A stretch of DNA of 6,575 nt from BPIH01 sp042408535 (GCA_042408535.1 JBHORA010000104.1:1-6575), one strand, 5' to 3'. Positions 1-5,881 are shown, numbered from the stretch's first letter. The notes: generated from the sequence alone by a model not told the origin. Translations and numbers: made by a program.

Positions 1-72
1 GTCATCGCGACCGCCCTCTACGAGCTCCTGGCCTCGGGGTTCCTGTCGGAGTTCGGCGCGGCGGCCCGATAG
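1..72 (+). CDS. 3' end of an unidentified protein gene
   Basis: Frame 1 is open from the first base of the window to a TAG at 70-72 and encodes the last 23 residues of a protein, ending SEFGAAAR. Codons are nearly all G/C-ending (GTC ATC GCG ACC GCC CTC TAC GAG), as in the genes that follow, so this is very likely a true gene tail. The segment looks like an amphipathic helix with a short tail and is too short for a family call. It is followed by about 140 bases with no convincing gene, so it probably ends a separate transcription unit. Confidence 0.6.
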   Translation, partial: VIATALYELLASGFLSEFGAAAR

Positions 73-129
73 CGGCGGCTCGGCGCGGGCACGACCGCAC
101 ATCCCGCCACGCACCCCGCTCGCCGTCGC

Positions 130-143
130 CGGCGTGAGCGCCG
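130..143. terminator. Small GC hairpin, possible weak terminator
   Basis: The sequence CGGCG-TGAG-CGCCG forms a perfect 5-bp stem with a 4-base loop, 57 bases after the stop of the upstream partial gene. It has no T-tract, so intrinsic termination is uncertain. The rest of the 73-215 gap shows no clear promoter boxes by eye, although the promoter of the downstream operon should lie there. Confidence 0.2.
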
Positions 144-215
144 TTACAGCGCCCCGCACGACCGAGACGGAGACTCCGAGCCTGAACCGTCCAAAGCCAG
201 ACGGGAGCCCCGACC

Positions 216-353
216 ATGCACACGCAGTCCATCGACACCGACAACGTCGCCGCCAGCCTCGCCTTCACCCGCCACGTCAGGTGGAGCGCCGTGCTCGGCA
301 TCCTCGGGGTCCGCCTCGACCCGCGGGCTCACGACCTCGCCCTGGTATCGTGA
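216..353 (+). CDS. Hypothetical 45-residue protein
   Basis: This short reading frame starts at ATG 216 and ends at TGA 351-353. It is preceded by a GGGAG ribosome-binding site at 203-207, eight bases from the start. Nearly every codon ends in G or C (CAC ACG CAG TCC ATC GAC ACC GAC AAC GTC), matching the bias of the neighbouring genes, which is the main reason to accept it. The protein begins MHTQSIDTDNVAASLAF, has a moderately hydrophobic middle (SAVLGILGV, residues 24-32) and ends DLALVS. No family is recognised, and the hydrophobic stretch is too short for a confident membrane segment. The lipoprotein gene follows within 13 bases, so it may be the first gene of the operon or a translational leader for it. 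The frame could be a chance one, but the codon pattern argues against that. Confidence 0.5.
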   Translation: MHTQSIDTDNVAASLAFTRHVRWSAVLGILGVRLDPRAHDLALVS

Positions 354-366
354 GGCGGTGAGCAGG

Positions 367-981
367 ATGCAGAAGCTCGCGACGGCCCTCGTCGGCCTCG
401 TCCTCGTCGTGGCAGCCTGTTCGAGTGGGACCGAGCCCGGTCGGCCGTCGACGACGTCGGCGCCGCCGTCACCGTCGTCAGGGCCGAGCTCGAGCGGACC
501 GAACTCCGGGCAAGGGTCGGCGGCACCGTCGGCGACCCCGTCCGAGGCGTGGCGGACCGCCTCCCTCCGCGACGTCGTCTCCGGCGAGACGTTCCGGATC
601 GACGACCTCAGGGGCAAGGTCGTCGTCCTCGAGACGATGGCGATCTGGTGCGTCAACTGCCGGATCCAGCAACTCGAGGCCCAGGCCGCCCTCGAGCGGG
701 TCGCGTCGCCGGACGTCGTCTACATCAGCCTCGACGTCGACCCGAACGAGCGCGAGGCCGATCTCGCCGAGTACGCCCGGCGCGAGGGGTTCGACTGGCG
801 GTTCGTCGTCGCCTACCCTGAGGTGTCGCGGTCCCTTGCGGCCTCCTTCGGCGAGCAGGTCCTCTCGCCACCGGCGACCCCGCTCGTCATCCTCGGCTCT
901 GACGGCGCGGTCATCGAGACCCACGTCGGGATCAAGAAGGCCGCCGACCTCGTCGCCCTCATCGAGGCGCACCTGCCATGA
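367..981 (+). CDS. TlpA-like thioredoxin-fold lipoprotein
   Basis: This is probably an extracytoplasmic membrane-anchored thiol-disulfide oxidoreductase. With ATG 367 as start the protein has 204 residues. A lipoprotein signal (hydrophobic LVGLVLVVAAC) puts the lipobox cysteine at residue 18, followed by a Ser/Pro/Gly-rich linker to about residue 60. The thioredoxin fold follows: DLRGKVVVLE leads into WCVNC, giving the CxxC pair at residues 95 and 98, and the cis-proline motif ATP is at 170-172. In this family such proteins reduce or exchange disulfides outside the cytoplasm, for example in cytochrome c maturation; the substrate here is unknown. I prefer ATG 367 because GAGGCGG (352-358) lies eight bases upstream. 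The GTG at 358 would have GAGG only two bases away. Its stop overlaps the next start in ATGA, indicating translational coupling. Confidence 0.85.
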   Translation: MQKLATALVGLVLVVAACSSGTEPGRPSTTSAPPSPSSGPSSSGPNSGQGSAAPSATPSEAWRTASLRDVVSGETFRIDDLRGKVVVLETMAIWCVNCRIQQLEAQAALERVASPDVVYISLDVDPNEREADLAEYARREGFDWRFVVAYPEVSRSLAASFGEQVLSPPATPLVILGSDGAVIETHVGIKKAADLVALIEAHLP

Positions 982-1757
982 TCGAGGCGACGACCGCCTT
1001 CCCCCTCAGCCCTGCGTCGTCGATCCCCAGCCTCACGGCTTCGGAGATGGCTCGGGTCGACGCCCTCGCCACCGAGGAGTTCGGGATCGGCCTCCCCCAG
1101 ATGATGGAGCAGGCGGGATCGCACCTCACCGAGCTCGTCCGCGCCGAGCTCGGTGGCGACCTGCGAGGCAGGCGCGTCATCGTCGCCGTCGGGCCCGGCA
1201 ACAACGGCGGCGGCGGCCTGGCGGCGGCTCGCCACCTCGTCAACCGCGGCGCCTCGGTCCGGGTCATCCTCGCCCAGCCCGTCAACCGACTCGGCGAGGC
1301 CGGACGACAGCAGCTGGCGACGCTCCTCCAGATGGCGGTCGACTGCTGCGTTGCCCTCTACGACGTGCCCGACGAGGAGATCGAGCGGGAGTTCGCGACC
1401 GCCGACGCCGTCGTCGACGCCATCCTCGGCTACGGCGCCGCCGGACCGCCCCGCGACGGCGCCCAGTGGCTCGTCGAGCGGTTGGCGCGGGCGTCCGTTC
1501 CGGTGTTCAGCCTCGATCTCCCGTCAGGGATCGATGCCGACAGCGGTGAGGCTCCCGGCGCCGCCGTCACCGCCTCCGCGACCCTCACCCTCGCCCTGCC
1601 GAAGCCCGGGCTCTTCCGGGCCACTGGCCGCGAACGAGCCGGCCGCGTCTACCTCGCCGACATCGGGATCCCCGGGGCGCTCTATCGGCGGCTCGGTCTC
1701 GAGGTCGGCGTGCCCTTTGCCCTGGGCCGGATCGTCCGCCTCGAGGCCGACGGATGA
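978..1757 (+). CDS. NAD(P)H-hydrate epimerase (YjeF_N domain) protein
   Basis: Members of this family interconvert the R and S forms of hydrated NAD(P)H (NADHX/NADPHX), a repair step for damaged cofactor in the cytoplasm. The 259-residue protein is a stand-alone YjeF_N domain without the ADP-dependent dehydratase half found in fused bacterial Nnr proteins. Visible motifs are the N-terminal helix with MMEQAG (42-47), the Rossmann loop GPGNNGGGG (72-80), VDAILGYGAAGPP (146-158), DLPSGIDADSG (180-190) and a late KPGLF (209-213). The nucleotide-binding loop is normally NNGGDG; here residue 79 is Gly (codon GGC at 1212-1214) instead of Asp, so activity may be altered. The gene overlaps the lipoprotein gene before it and the regulator gene after it by four bases each. 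No dehydratase partner is present in the window. Confidence 0.85.
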   Translation: MIEATTAFPLSPASSIPSLTASEMARVDALATEEFGIGLPQMMEQAGSHLTELVRAELGGDLRGRRVIVAVGPGNNGGGGLAAARHLVNRGASVRVILAQPVNRLGEAGRQQLATLLQMAVDCCVALYDVPDEEIEREFATADAVVDAILGYGAAGPPRDGAQWLVERLARASVPVFSLDLPSGIDADSGEAPGAAVTASATLTLALPKPGLFRATGRERAGRVYLADIGIPGALYRRLGLEVGVPFALGRIVRLEADG

Positions 1758-2488
1758 GGCCAGCGCCCTCGTCCACCGAGCGCCGTTCACTCTCCGAGAA
1801 GCTCGGACTCCTCCGCGAGCTGGAGCTGTTCAGCGGCCTCTCGGACGCCGACATCGAGGCCATCGGCCACGCGACGACAATGACCCGCTGCCGTCCCGGG
1901 CAGCTCATCCTCTCCCCCGACGATCCGCCCGACCGGATCCACATCATCAAGCGGGGCAAGGTCCGCGTCTACCGGGTCAGCCCGACCGGCAAGCAGCTCA
2001 CCCTCGACATCTACGAGGCGGGCACGATCCTTGGCGACATGCGGCTCCTGGGCCAGGACCGGATGCCCGAGGCCTACGCCGAGACAATCGATGCCGCGGT
2101 CATCTGCACGATCACGCCGGATCAGTTGCGTCGGCTCATCGAGCGCTACCCGATCATCGGCGTCAACATCATCACCTTCCTCTCGCGTCGGCTCCAGGAA
2201 GCCGAGCGCGAGCTCGAGGCGATGGCCTATCAGCGGGTCGGCCAGCGGCTCGCCCGCAAGCTCCTCGACCTGGCCCAACGCTTCGGGGTGGGGACGCTCC
2301 GCGGGACGCTCATCCAGGCTCGGCTCACCCAGCAGGAGCTGGCCGAGATGATCGGGACGACCCGCGAGACCCTCGCCCACACCCTCTCCGACTTCAAGCG
2401 GCGCGGGCTGCTCGACACGTCGCAGCACAAGGTCCTCATCCGCGACGCCGAGCGCCTGGCCAGGCTCGCCGAGACGGGCGACGACTAG
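1754..2488 (+). CDS. Crp/Fnr family transcriptional regulator
   Basis: This 244-residue protein has the standard two-domain layout of the family. A cyclic-nucleotide-binding-like beta-barrel spans about residues 20-125, with the typical opening LRELELFSGLSDADIEAI and the IIKRGKVRVYRV strand. A long dimerisation helix follows (about 130-160), then a Crp-type winged helix at 191-220 (LTQQELAEMIGTTRETLAHTL). The cAMP phosphate-binding signature (FGE...RxA) is not kept: the matching stretch reads LGDMRLLGQDRMPEAYAE, so cAMP is an unlikely ligand. There are only two cysteines (46 and 118), so an FNR-type four-cysteine iron-sulfur cluster is ruled out. It starts inside the stop of the epimerase gene (ATGA). 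Lying mid-operon among redox genes suggests a local regulator responding to redox state or a small ligand, which is inference. Confidence 0.93.
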   Translation: MRPAPSSTERRSLSEKLGLLRELELFSGLSDADIEAIGHATTMTRCRPGQLILSPDDPPDRIHIIKRGKVRVYRVSPTGKQLTLDIYEAGTILGDMRLLGQDRMPEAYAETIDAAVICTITPDQLRRLIERYPIIGVNIITFLSRRLQEAERELEAMAYQRVGQRLARKLLDLAQRFGVGTLRGTLIQARLTQQELAEMIGTTRETLAHTLSDFKRRGLLDTSQHKVLIRDAERLARLAETGDD

Positions 2489-2492
2489 CGCG

Positions 2493-3011
2493 ATGCGGCC
2501 CGCGGGATCGCAACCGCCTCCGGCCGACCGCCCCGCGCCCGGTCCGGGGCAGGAGTCGGTCTGGGACTATCCGCGACCGCCGCGAGTCGAGCCGGTTCCC
2601 GAGCGCATCCGGGTCCTCGTCGGGGGGATCACGATCGCCGACTCGACCCGGGCCGTGCGGGTCCTCGAAACGGGGGGTCCGCCGGTCTACTACCTGCCGC
2701 CGTCGGATGTCCGGCGAGAACTCCTCCGGCCGAGCCCGCGGGTGACGGTCTGCGAGTGGAGGGGGCGCGCGGTCTACTCCACGCTCGAGCTCCCGGGCCG
2801 AGTGGTTCCAAACATCGCCTGGTCGTACCCGGACCCATCCCCCGGCTACGAGGCGATCCGCGATCACCTCGCCTTCTACGCGGGTCTCGTCGACGAGGCC
2901 TGGGTCGGCGACGAGCGGGCCACCCCCCAACCCGGCGGCTACTACGGCGGCTGGATCACCTCGAAGATCGTCGGGCCGTTCAAGGGCGAGCCCGGGACGT
3001 CCGGCTGGTAA
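2493..3011 (+). CDS. DUF427 domain protein
   Basis: The 172-residue product matches the DUF427 pattern well. It has SVWDYPRPP near residue 22, a strand IRVLVGGITIADS, YYLPPSDV at 66-73, a CEWRG motif, IAWSYPDP, FYAGLVDEAW and a C-terminal GGWITSKIVGPFKG ending in Trp. DUF427 proteins are small, mostly beta, cytoplasmic and of unknown biochemical function; they are often found with oxidoreductases. The first 20 residues are Pro-rich and probably disordered. ATG 2493 is only four bases after the regulator stop and has no strong ribosome-binding site, so translation may depend on coupling. The reductase gene follows after 53 bases. Confidence 0.88.
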   Translation: MRPAGSQPPPADRPAPGPGQESVWDYPRPPRVEPVPERIRVLVGGITIADSTRAVRVLETGGPPVYYLPPSDVRRELLRPSPRVTVCEWRGRAVYSTLELPGRVVPNIAWSYPDPSPGYEAIRDHLAFYAGLVDEAWVGDERATPQPGGYYGGWITSKIVGPFKGEPGTSGW

Positions 3012-3064
3012 CCCACCTCGACCTGACACCGCCGCTTCACGGGAGACTCCACAGGAAGAGGAAC

Positions 3065-4426
3065 ATGGAGCAGTTCGATTTCGTCATCATCGGCGCCGGA
3101 GCGGCCGGCGAGGCCGCCGCCCACGAGGCCCGCCGGCTCGGAGCGAGCGTCGCCGTCGTCGACCGCGAGCTCTTCGGCGGCTCCTGCCCCTTCTGGGCCT
3201 GCATGCCCTCGAAGACGCTCCTCCATGCCGCCGGCATCCACGCCGTCGGCGGCGACTACCCGTGGCCCCGGGCCTCGGACCGGCGCGACTACATGATCAA
3301 CCGCCAGGGCCGCGCCTGGCCCGACGACGGCGGCCACGTCCGCGCCCTCGAGGCGGCCGGCGCCGAGGTCCTTCGGGGTACGGCTCGCCTGACGGGACCT
3401 GGGCGGGTGTCAGTCGATCTGGCCGGCGGCGGCAGGCGGCAGCTCGCGGGTCGCTTCGTCGTCATCGCCGTCGGCAGCCATGCGACGATCCCAGATCTGG
3501 CGGGTCTCGAGGCGATCGAGCCGTGGACGAACCGTCAGGCGACGACAACCCGGGACCTGCCGGAGAGTCTGGCGATCCTCGGCGGAGGACCGACGGGCGT
3601 CGAGCTCGCCCAGGTCTTTGCCCGCTACGGGGTCCCGGTACGACTCGTCCACTCGGAGGCGCGCCTGAACCACCGCGACCACCCGAGGAGCTCCGAGGTC
3701 CTCGCTCGGGCGCTGCGAGCCGACGGGGTCGACCTCCATCTCGGCACGCGCGCCGAGCGGATCGAGCCGCGAGGGGGCGCCGGTGGCGCCCACCGGATCC
3801 ACCTCGCCGACGGCTCGAGCGTCGACGGCCACGAGATCCTCTTCGCCATCGGGCGGACCGCGCCCCTGGCCGGGCTCGGGCTCGAGTCGATCGGCGTCAG
3901 TCTCCAGGATGGCCGCCTCACGCCGGACGATCGCCTCCGGATCGCCGAGAACACCTTCGTCGTCGGCGACCCGGCCGGGCCCGAGATGCACACCCACCTT
4001 GCCCACTACCAGGGTGAGCTGGTCGTCCACATCGCCCTCGGGGAGGACGTCCGGCCCGATTACCGAGCGATCCCACGGGCCCTCTACACCGACCCCGAGA
4101 CGGCCGGCGTCGGGCTTCAACTCGAGCAGGCACGAGATCGCGGGATCGACGCCTTCGAGAAGACGACTGATCTCGCGACGAGCGCCAAGGGCTACATCGC
4201 CGAGTCCTTCGGCCACGCGACGATCGTCGTCGATCGGGCGACGCGGACCCTCGTCGGCGCCTTCCTCGCCGGGCCGGGCGCCTCGGAGGCGATCCACCTG
4301 GCCGTCCTCGCCGTCAAGACCCGCACGCCGATCGACGTCCTTGCCGACACGATCACGGCCTTCCCAACCACGGCTCGAGTCATGGGCGGACTCTTCGTCG
4401 AGGCAGCCCGCGAGCTCCGACAGTAG
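3065..4426 (+). CDS. Class I flavoprotein disulfide reductase-like oxidoreductase
   Basis: This 453-residue FAD- and NAD(P)H-dependent oxidoreductase belongs to the family of dihydrolipoamide dehydrogenase, mercuric reductase and glutathione reductase. The FAD-binding motif VIIGAGAAGEAAA lies at residues 7-19. The redox-active pair is GGSCPFWACMPSK, Cys41 and Cys46. The NAD(P)H-binding motif GGGPTGVE is at 173-180, the second FAD motif FVVGDPAG at 298-305, and the dimerisation domain fills the last 110 residues. The C-terminal catalytic motif, HPTxxE in dihydrolipoamide dehydrogenases, here reads FPTTAR (433-438), so both His and Glu are missing. Lipoamide or glutathione reduction by the usual route is therefore doubtful, and a quinone, metal or other acceptor is possible. 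A strong ribosome-binding site (AGGAAGAGGA) precedes ATG 3065. It appears to be the last gene of the operon. Confidence 0.92.
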   Translation: MEQFDFVIIGAGAAGEAAAHEARRLGASVAVVDRELFGGSCPFWACMPSKTLLHAAGIHAVGGDYPWPRASDRRDYMINRQGRAWPDDGGHVRALEAAGAEVLRGTARLTGPGRVSVDLAGGGRRQLAGRFVVIAVGSHATIPDLAGLEAIEPWTNRQATTTRDLPESLAILGGGPTGVELAQVFARYGVPVRLVHSEARLNHRDHPRSSEVLARALRADGVDLHLGTRAERIEPRGGAGGAHRIHLADGSSVDGHEILFAIGRTAPLAGLGLESIGVSLQDGRLTPDDRLRIAENTFVVGDPAGPEMHTHLAHYQGELVVHIALGEDVRPDYRAIPRALYTDPETAGVGLQLEQARDRGIDAFEKTTDLATSAKGYIAESFGHATIVVDRATRTLVGAFLAGPGASEAIHLAVLAVKTRTPIDVLADTITAFPTTARVMGGLFVEAARELRQ

Positions 4427-4488
4427 CGAGGCGAGGGCGTCCGGAGGCGCGCCCGGGCAGGTCCTCCGCGACCGCCGGGTGCCGAGCC

Positions 4489-4541
4489 GGCGAAGAGCCG
4501 AACCGGTGGCTTCGCCCGAGCGAAGAGCTGGACGCTTCGCC
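4489..4541. terminator. Two tandem hairpins with shared arm sequence, possible terminator
   Basis: The first hairpin pairs GGCGAAG (4489-4495) with CTTCGCC (4510-4516) around a 14-base loop, inside which CCG (4498-4500) can pair with CGG (4504-4506). The second pairs GCGAAG (4520-4525) with CTTCGC (4535-4540) around nine bases. Arms can swap, since 4489-4495 also pairs perfectly with CTTCGCC at 4535-4541. The structures lie 62 bases after the reductase stop and 32 bases before the tRNA. They lack a T-tract, so this may be a non-canonical operon terminator or a processing structure. Confidence 0.35.
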
Positions 4542-4554
4542 TGAAGGGATCGGC

Positions 4555-4560
4555 TATCCT
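4555..4560 (+). promoter_or_regulatory. Possible -10 element of the tRNA gene
   Basis: TATCCT lies 12 bases before the tRNA 5' end and would give a transcription start about five bases upstream of the mature tRNA. I see no good -35 box at 16-18 bases, so this is tentative and read-through from upstream remains possible. Confidence 0.25.
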
Positions 4561-4572
4561 TTCGGCCGGCGA

Positions 4573-4647
4573 GCCGACATAGCTCAGCGGTAGAGCAGCT
4601 GTTTCGTAAACAGCAGGTCCTCGGTTCGAATCCGAGTGTCGGCTCCA
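4573..4647 (+). tRNA. tRNA-Thr (anticodon CGT)
   Basis: A complete cloverleaf can be folded by eye. The acceptor stem is GCCGACA (4573-4579) with TGTCGGC (4637-4643). The D arm is GCTC-AGCGGTA-GAGC. The anticodon stem GCTGT/ACAGC holds the loop TTCGTAA with anticodon CGT at 4605-4607, which reads the threonine codon ACG. The variable loop is five bases, and the T arm is CTCGG-TTCGAAT-CCGAG. The discriminator is T and CCA is encoded (4645-4647). All stems pair perfectly, so the gene looks functional. ACG is a frequently used Thr codon in these GC-rich genes, which fits a dedicated CGT species. Confidence 0.96.
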
Positions 4648-4889
4648 TCCATTTCCCCCAGGTCTGCCCTCACGGCGGGGTCGCCTGCCCCCTCAGCCGG
4701 GTTTCGCCCATCGGGCTCCGGCCCTGTCCCCTGTCGCGGCTCCGCCACGCTGTTCGGCCGCGCCGTCTCCTCGATGCCATTCAGTCCCACAAATCGATGA
4801 GCGGGAGGCCGTGCCGGCCGAGCGCCTCGTTCTCGGGTGCTTCGCTGCGGACGCTGACCAGCCGTCGCGCCGCTCCGGGCCACAGGTGA

Positions 4890-4918
4890 TTGACGTTCTG
4901 CCAGAATGGCACCAGAAT
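4890..4918 (+). promoter_or_regulatory. Promoter of the toxin-antitoxin pair, predicted leaderless
   Basis: A -35 box TTGACG (4890-4895, five of six to consensus) and a -10 box CAGAAT (4913-4918, four of six) are separated by exactly 17 bases. The expected start point, seven bases after the -10 box, is position 4925, the A of the antitoxin ATG. The transcript would then have no 5' leader, which agrees with the absence of a ribosome-binding site before that ATG. The -10 box sits inside the second copy of the operator-like repeat. Confidence 0.55.
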
Positions 4919-4921
4919 GGC
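4900..4921. repeat. Tandem palindromic 11-base repeat, probable operator
   Basis: CCAGAATGGC occurs at 4901-4910 and again at 4912-4921, a period of 11 bases or about one helical turn. Each copy is itself palindromic (GCCA-GAA-TGGC in the first, CCA-GAA-TGG in the second). Tandem short palindromes one turn apart and overlapping the -10 box are what ribbon-helix-helix antitoxins typically bind to repress their own operon. The binding role is inferred; the repeat itself is plain in the sequence. Confidence 0.55.
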
Positions 4922-4924
4922 GAC

Positions 4925-5452
4925 ATGACTCCCCACCCCACGACCCGGCGCCGGCACCGTCTCAGCGCCGACGTCCCAGAGTCAACCGAGCGACACGTTC
5001 GAGAGATCGCGGCGCGGTACTACCGGGGCGTCCTCGGCGATGCGGTGACGAGCGGCCTCGAGATTCTTCGCTGGGTCGTCGATGCCCTCCAGCGGGGGAA
5101 GCGGGTCGTTGCGGTGGATCCGGCCGATCTCCCCGGGGCGTACGCGGAACCTGTCCTCCCCGGGCTACCTCGCCCCGAAGCCGAGTGGGTCTGGCTCGTC
5201 CGTCGCGATCACCCGTGGCGGCGCCAGCTCTGGATCAAGGGTCGACATCTGACGGCCGGCGATCTGGCCCGAACGATCGAGATCGAAGGCTGGACGCCGG
5301 AACGGGCCGCCGACGAGTACGGGCTCCCCCTCGACGCGGTCATCGAAGCGCTGCGCTACGCGGAGACCGCGAGCGAGCTCATCGAGGCCGAGGAGGCCGA
5401 GAACCGGATCGTCGCCCGCCAGCACGAGCGGCCTGGTGCGACTGTGCCTTGA
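4925..5452 (+). CDS. Antitoxin-like protein: ribbon-helix-helix segment plus DUF433
   Basis: The 175-residue protein has two recognisable parts. Residues 10-60 (RHRLSADVPESTERHVREIA, then a helix GDAVTSGLEILRWVVDAL and GKRVVAV) resemble a ribbon-helix-helix DNA-binding domain. Residues 101-147 (LWIKGRHLTAGDLARTIEIE, WTPERAADEYGLPLDAVIEAL, RYAE) match DUF433, a small helix-turn-helix-like domain. DUF433 proteins next to DUF5615 proteins have been predicted as antitoxins of a type II toxin-antitoxin family. Here the protein would bind and neutralise the next gene's product and repress the operon through the repeats just upstream. ATG 4925 is chosen from the domain start and the promoter geometry. 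A GTG at 4811 in the same frame would add 38 residues without domain character. Its end overlaps the toxin start by 17 bases. Confidence 0.8.
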   Translation: MTPHPTTRRRHRLSADVPESTERHVREIAARYYRGVLGDAVTSGLEILRWVVDALQRGKRVVAVDPADLPGAYAEPVLPGLPRPEAEWVWLVRRDHPWRRQLWIKGRHLTAGDLARTIEIEGWTPERAADEYGLPLDAVIEALRYAETASELIEAEEAENRIVARQHERPGATVP

Positions 5453-5780
5453 CGAGAACCTCCGCAGCAAGGAGCTGCGGAGCCGCCTTCTCGCCGCCGG
5501 CCACGAGCTCGTCGAGCCAGATCTTGGAAGCAGCGATCCGGAGGTCTGGGCCGTTGCCCAGGCACACCGGGCCGCCGTCCTGACCGGGAACGCCGTCGAC
5601 TTCGTGCCCCTCGCTGAAGCCTCGGTCGAGCACGCGGGCCTCCTCCTCGTCTACCGCGAGAGCGACCGGCGTCGGGACATGACCGCGGCGGACGTCGTGA
5701 CCGCCCTCGGCCGGGTCGAGGCAGCCTATGCCGGGGTGATCCACGGGCAGATCGTCGTCCTCAATCGGTTACGTCGGTGA
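5436..5780 (+). CDS. DUF5615 PIN-like toxin
   Basis: The 114-residue protein has the DUF5615 (PIN-like fold) layout. It opens with a strand carrying acidic residues (RLCLDENL, Asp6 and Glu7) and continues with GHELVEPDLGSSDPEV (22-37), an AxxHxAAVLT strand, the motif LTGNAVDF (49-56, Asp55) and HAGLLLVYR. The conserved acidic residues are those expected to hold metal in PIN-like nucleases, so an RNA-cleaving toxin is likely by family analogy, not shown here. The GTG start at 5436 lies inside the antitoxin gene, with GAGCGG (5426-5431) four bases upstream. The overlap suggests translational coupling that keeps toxin below antitoxin. The length is normal for the family and no frame damage is seen. 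Confidence 0.82.
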   Translation: MRLCLDENLRSKELRSRLLAAGHELVEPDLGSSDPEVWAVAQAHRAAVLTGNAVDFVPLAEASVEHAGLLLVYRESDRRRDMTAADVVTALGRVEAAYAGVIHGQIVVLNRLRR

Positions 5781-5881
5781 GCTTCGGGTCGGCCGACGGG
5801 CCGCGGACGCGACCTCGACGGGCCCGCGCCGGTACCCGACGAGCCGATGACGCCAGTCGACCGCCAGGGTGACGCGCCGGC
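5781..5881. other. Intergenic gap between convergent genes
   Basis: This 101-base gap separates the ends of the toxin gene (plus) and the YHS gene (minus). It contains the perfect palindrome GTCGGCCGAC (5788-5797) and several GGGCC/CCCG stretches able to fold, but no T-tract hairpin. It may hold a shared non-canonical terminator; nothing else is visible. Confidence 0.3.

Noticed and set aside
134..361. 75-codon plus-strand frame overlapping the small protein
   Set aside because: Arg/Pro-rich with poor G/C use at third positions; the 45-residue frame at 216-353 has far better codon use and a ribosome-binding site.
425..1549. 374-codon plus-strand frame across the lipoprotein and epimerase genes
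   Set aside because: Arg/Ser/Pro-rich out-of-frame shadow of two recognised genes.
1153..2745. 530-codon plus-strand frame across the epimerase, regulator and DUF427 genes
   Set aside because: It is a shifted frame of three genes with clear families; the product is low-complexity Ser/Arg/Pro, typical of GC-rich shadows.
4625..4647. tRNA 3' end as an integration (att) site next to the toxin-antitoxin pair
   Set aside because: No second copy of the tRNA 3' end longer than about six bases and no integrase is visible in the window.
3410..4648. Long minus-strand open frame (412 codons) opposite the reductase gene and the tRNA
   Set aside because: It mirrors the codon pattern of the reductase on the other strand, and its N-terminal part (GFEPRTCCLRNSCSTAE) is the familiar false translation of an antisense tRNA.
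4584..4883. Minus-strand open frame ending inside the tRNA
   Set aside because: Its C-terminus is again antisense tRNA (TRIRTEDLLFTKQLLYR), and the rest has no domain or codon support.
4648..4889. Possible gene or RNA in the tRNA to antitoxin spacer
   Set aside because: Only short GC inversions such as GCCC-ATC-GGGC are seen; no frame has convincing codon use or domains.
4811..4924. GTG 4811 as an upstream start for the antitoxin
   Set aside because: The GGGAGG is only two bases away, the extra 38 residues have no domain character, and the promoter would lie inside the gene.
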